NCBI GenBank assembly: GCA_002155895.1
Contig: MUMD01000114.1
Coordinates: 1 to 44,386, forward strand
Source of the DNA: Streptomyces rochei
GTDB taxonomy: Bacteria > Actinomycetota > Actinomycetes > Streptomycetales > Streptomycetaceae
DNA: 44,386 nucleotides
Direction of reading: 5' to 3'
The notes beneath the pieces are model-generated. The model was not told where the DNA came from, did not search any database, and saw only the letters and a program-made list of their open reading frames with translations. A program made the translations under genes and the position numbers. The stretch's first letter is position 1. Each line of letters starts with the position of its first letter. Below, piece after piece: positions 43,303 through 44,386 of this stretch.

Positions 43303-44386
43303 TCAGCCGGCGGGCCGTGAAGGGCGCGGCTTCGGACGGTGCGGGCTCGGGCCGGCCGGCTCCTGGCGGTGCGGTTCCGGACCGGGCGGCTCCGTGCGGT
43401 GCAGCTCCGGGCGGGTCAGGGCGCGCCGGGTGGCGCGGCCCGGGTCCAGGGCCGCGCGGGCGACGATCCAGCCGGAGAGCGCGTGCGGGTCGGCCGGGTC
43501 CTGGGCCAGGTCCTTGGCGTAGCCGTCCAGGGCGGTGGCCGGGTCGCCGGCGGCCAGGTGCTCGTCGGCGGTCCGGGGGGCGGCGGGGCGGACGGCGAAG
43601 GCGTGGGTGCGGGTGTCCGGCCAGAAGCCGCGGTCCGGGCGGAAGCGGAGGGTGCCGTCCGGGGCGGCGGGTGCGGCGAGGTTGCGCAGCCGCCACTGGG
43701 TGCGGTGCAGGGCGGCGGCCGTACGGGCCCGTCTGAGCGCGTCCGGCGCGACGGGCACGCGCAGCCAGCCGTCCAGGGTCCGGGCGAGGCCGGCGACGAG
43801 GCGGCGCCCCGGCGCGGTGAGCCGGGCGCTGGTCCGCAGGGTGCGCACGACCAGCCGGCTCTGGAGCCGGCGCAGCGCGAAGTGGTAGGCGGCGACCTCG
43901 GCGTGCTTCGGCTCGGCCAGCCGGTCGCGCCAGAAACCGGCGACGCCCGTGAAGGCGTACGCCCCGTGCAGCAGACCGGTGAGGTGGCGGGGGTCGGCGC
44001 GCCAGGGGGCGTAGTAACGCTCCTCGCGGTCGTCGTCGAGGAGGGGGAAGAGGTGGAGCAGGGCGGCGAGCTTGCTGTGCTGGAACTCGTGGACGAGGGT
44101 CTCGGCGAGGGCGAGCGCCGAGCCGGGGCGGGAGATGAGCATGGCGCCGAAGGAGTCGCCGCTGGACGCGGAGACGGCGACGGTCGGTGCGGCGGGCGGG
44201 ACGGCGGCGGTGCGTCCGTAGGGCACGACGGCGCGTATCAGAGCCGGGTCGAGCCGCCCCGGGCCCTGGTCGGCGCCGGTCGCGACGAGCACCGCGACGG
44301 CACCGTCGAACACCCGCTGCCACTCGGCCGCCTCCTCGGCGTCGAGCCGGGCGGGCGGGACCGGGTCGTCGAGGTCGCGGTAGGGG
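43303..44386 (-). CDS. HExxH-motif protein, putative aKG-HExxH-type peptide beta-hydroxylase (5' part outside window)
   Basis: 361 residues are visible and the frame is open to the window edge. The hallmark is LAETLVHEFQHSKLAALLHLFPLL, a metal-binding HExxH helix, preceded by SASSGDSFGAMLISRPGSA and followed by ERYYAPWRADPRHLTGLLHGAYAFTGVAGFW. This is the pattern of the HExxH domain (TIGR04267), often next to FxSxx-type radical-SAM peptide systems and now believed to include 2-oxoglutarate-dependent peptide hydroxylases rather than proteases. The C-terminus has a tetratricopeptide-like helix (LAAGDPATALDGYAKDLAQDPADPHALSGWIVARAAL) and ends in a repetitive Pro/His/Arg tail. The partner precursor and radical-SAM genes would lie beyond the edge. 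Confidence 0.8.
   Translation of the reverse strand, partial: PYRDLDDPVPPARLDAEEAAEWQRVFDGAVAVLVATGADQGPGRLDPALIRAVVPYGRTAAVPPAAPTVAVSASSGDSFGAMLISRPGSALALAETLVHEFQHSKLAALLHLFPLLDDDREERYYAPWRADPRHLTGLLHGAYAFTGVAGFWRDRLAEPKHAEVAAYHFALRRLQSRLVVRTLRTSARLTAPGRRLVAGLARTLDGWLRVPVAPDALRRARTAAALHRTQWRLRNLAAPAAPDGTLRFRPDRGFWPDTRTHAFAVRPAAPRTADEHLAAGDPATALDGYAKDLAQDPADPHALSGWIVARAALDPGRATRRALTRPELHRTEPPGPEPHRQEPAGPSPHRPKPRPSRPAG

Overview
The window reads as one contiguous stretch of a Streptomyces chromosome. GC is very high, third codon positions are almost all G or C, GTG starts are common, and the gene content matches that genus: Tat lipoproteins, an MsiK-dependent type of sugar importer, an XRE-MurA fusion, and DUF4236/DUF5999/DUF6299/DUF2637 proteins. 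From memory the gene order resembles the S. coelicolor SCO5974-SCO6014 region; this was not checked by alignment. No tRNA, rRNA, CRISPR array, integrase or complete insertion sequence was seen.

Region 1 (1-17.2 kb) is transport and sugar metabolism. It holds the end of a NYN-domain gene, an APC amino-acid permease, dxs (isoprenoid precursor synthesis), a D-xylose-type ABC importer (binding protein, single-domain ATPase, permease), a ROK repressor of the Rok7B7 type, an N-acetylglucosamine/chitobiose-type importer (ngcEFG) with no ATPase gene of its own, and a divergent secreted GH92 alpha-mannosidase behind a LacI-type operator. Region 2 (17.3-23.5 kb) is housekeeping: a small secreted protein, aconitase with two candidate regulatory sites upstream, a DUF4236 protein, an XRE-MurA fusion that looks leaderless, and a secreted SLT-domain protein.

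Region 3 (24.0-29.5 kb) starts with a tightly coupled operon of two DJ-1/PfpI proteins and a cyanamide-hydratase-like HD protein. It faces a GlxA-type regulator across a 53-base gap. Small and membrane proteins of unknown role follow, with an unusual interlocked inverted-repeat leader near 27.25 kb. Region 4 (29.5-38.8 kb) looks like a CoA-dependent aromatic (2-aminobenzoate or salicylate type) catabolic cluster: aryl-CoA ligase, PaaX-family regulator, a flavin monooxygenase/old-yellow-enzyme fusion, enoyl-CoA hydratase, acyl-CoA dehydrogenase and a RidA-like protein. An identical 13-bp dyad (TGACTGTCGTCAC) lies in front of the divergent ligase/dehydrogenase genes and again in front of the hydratase/monooxygenase operon, so one regulator, probably the local PaaX protein, is proposed to control all of them. 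An alpha/beta hydrolase gene in the same cluster is broken at a short palindromic repeat.

Region 5 (38.9-44.4 kb) holds an anti-sigma-like ATPase, a second APC permease, a catabolic ornithine carbamoyltransferase and arginine deiminase (two steps of the ADI pathway, with no carbamate kinase in view), and the 3' part of an HExxH-type putative peptide hydroxylase cut by the window edge.
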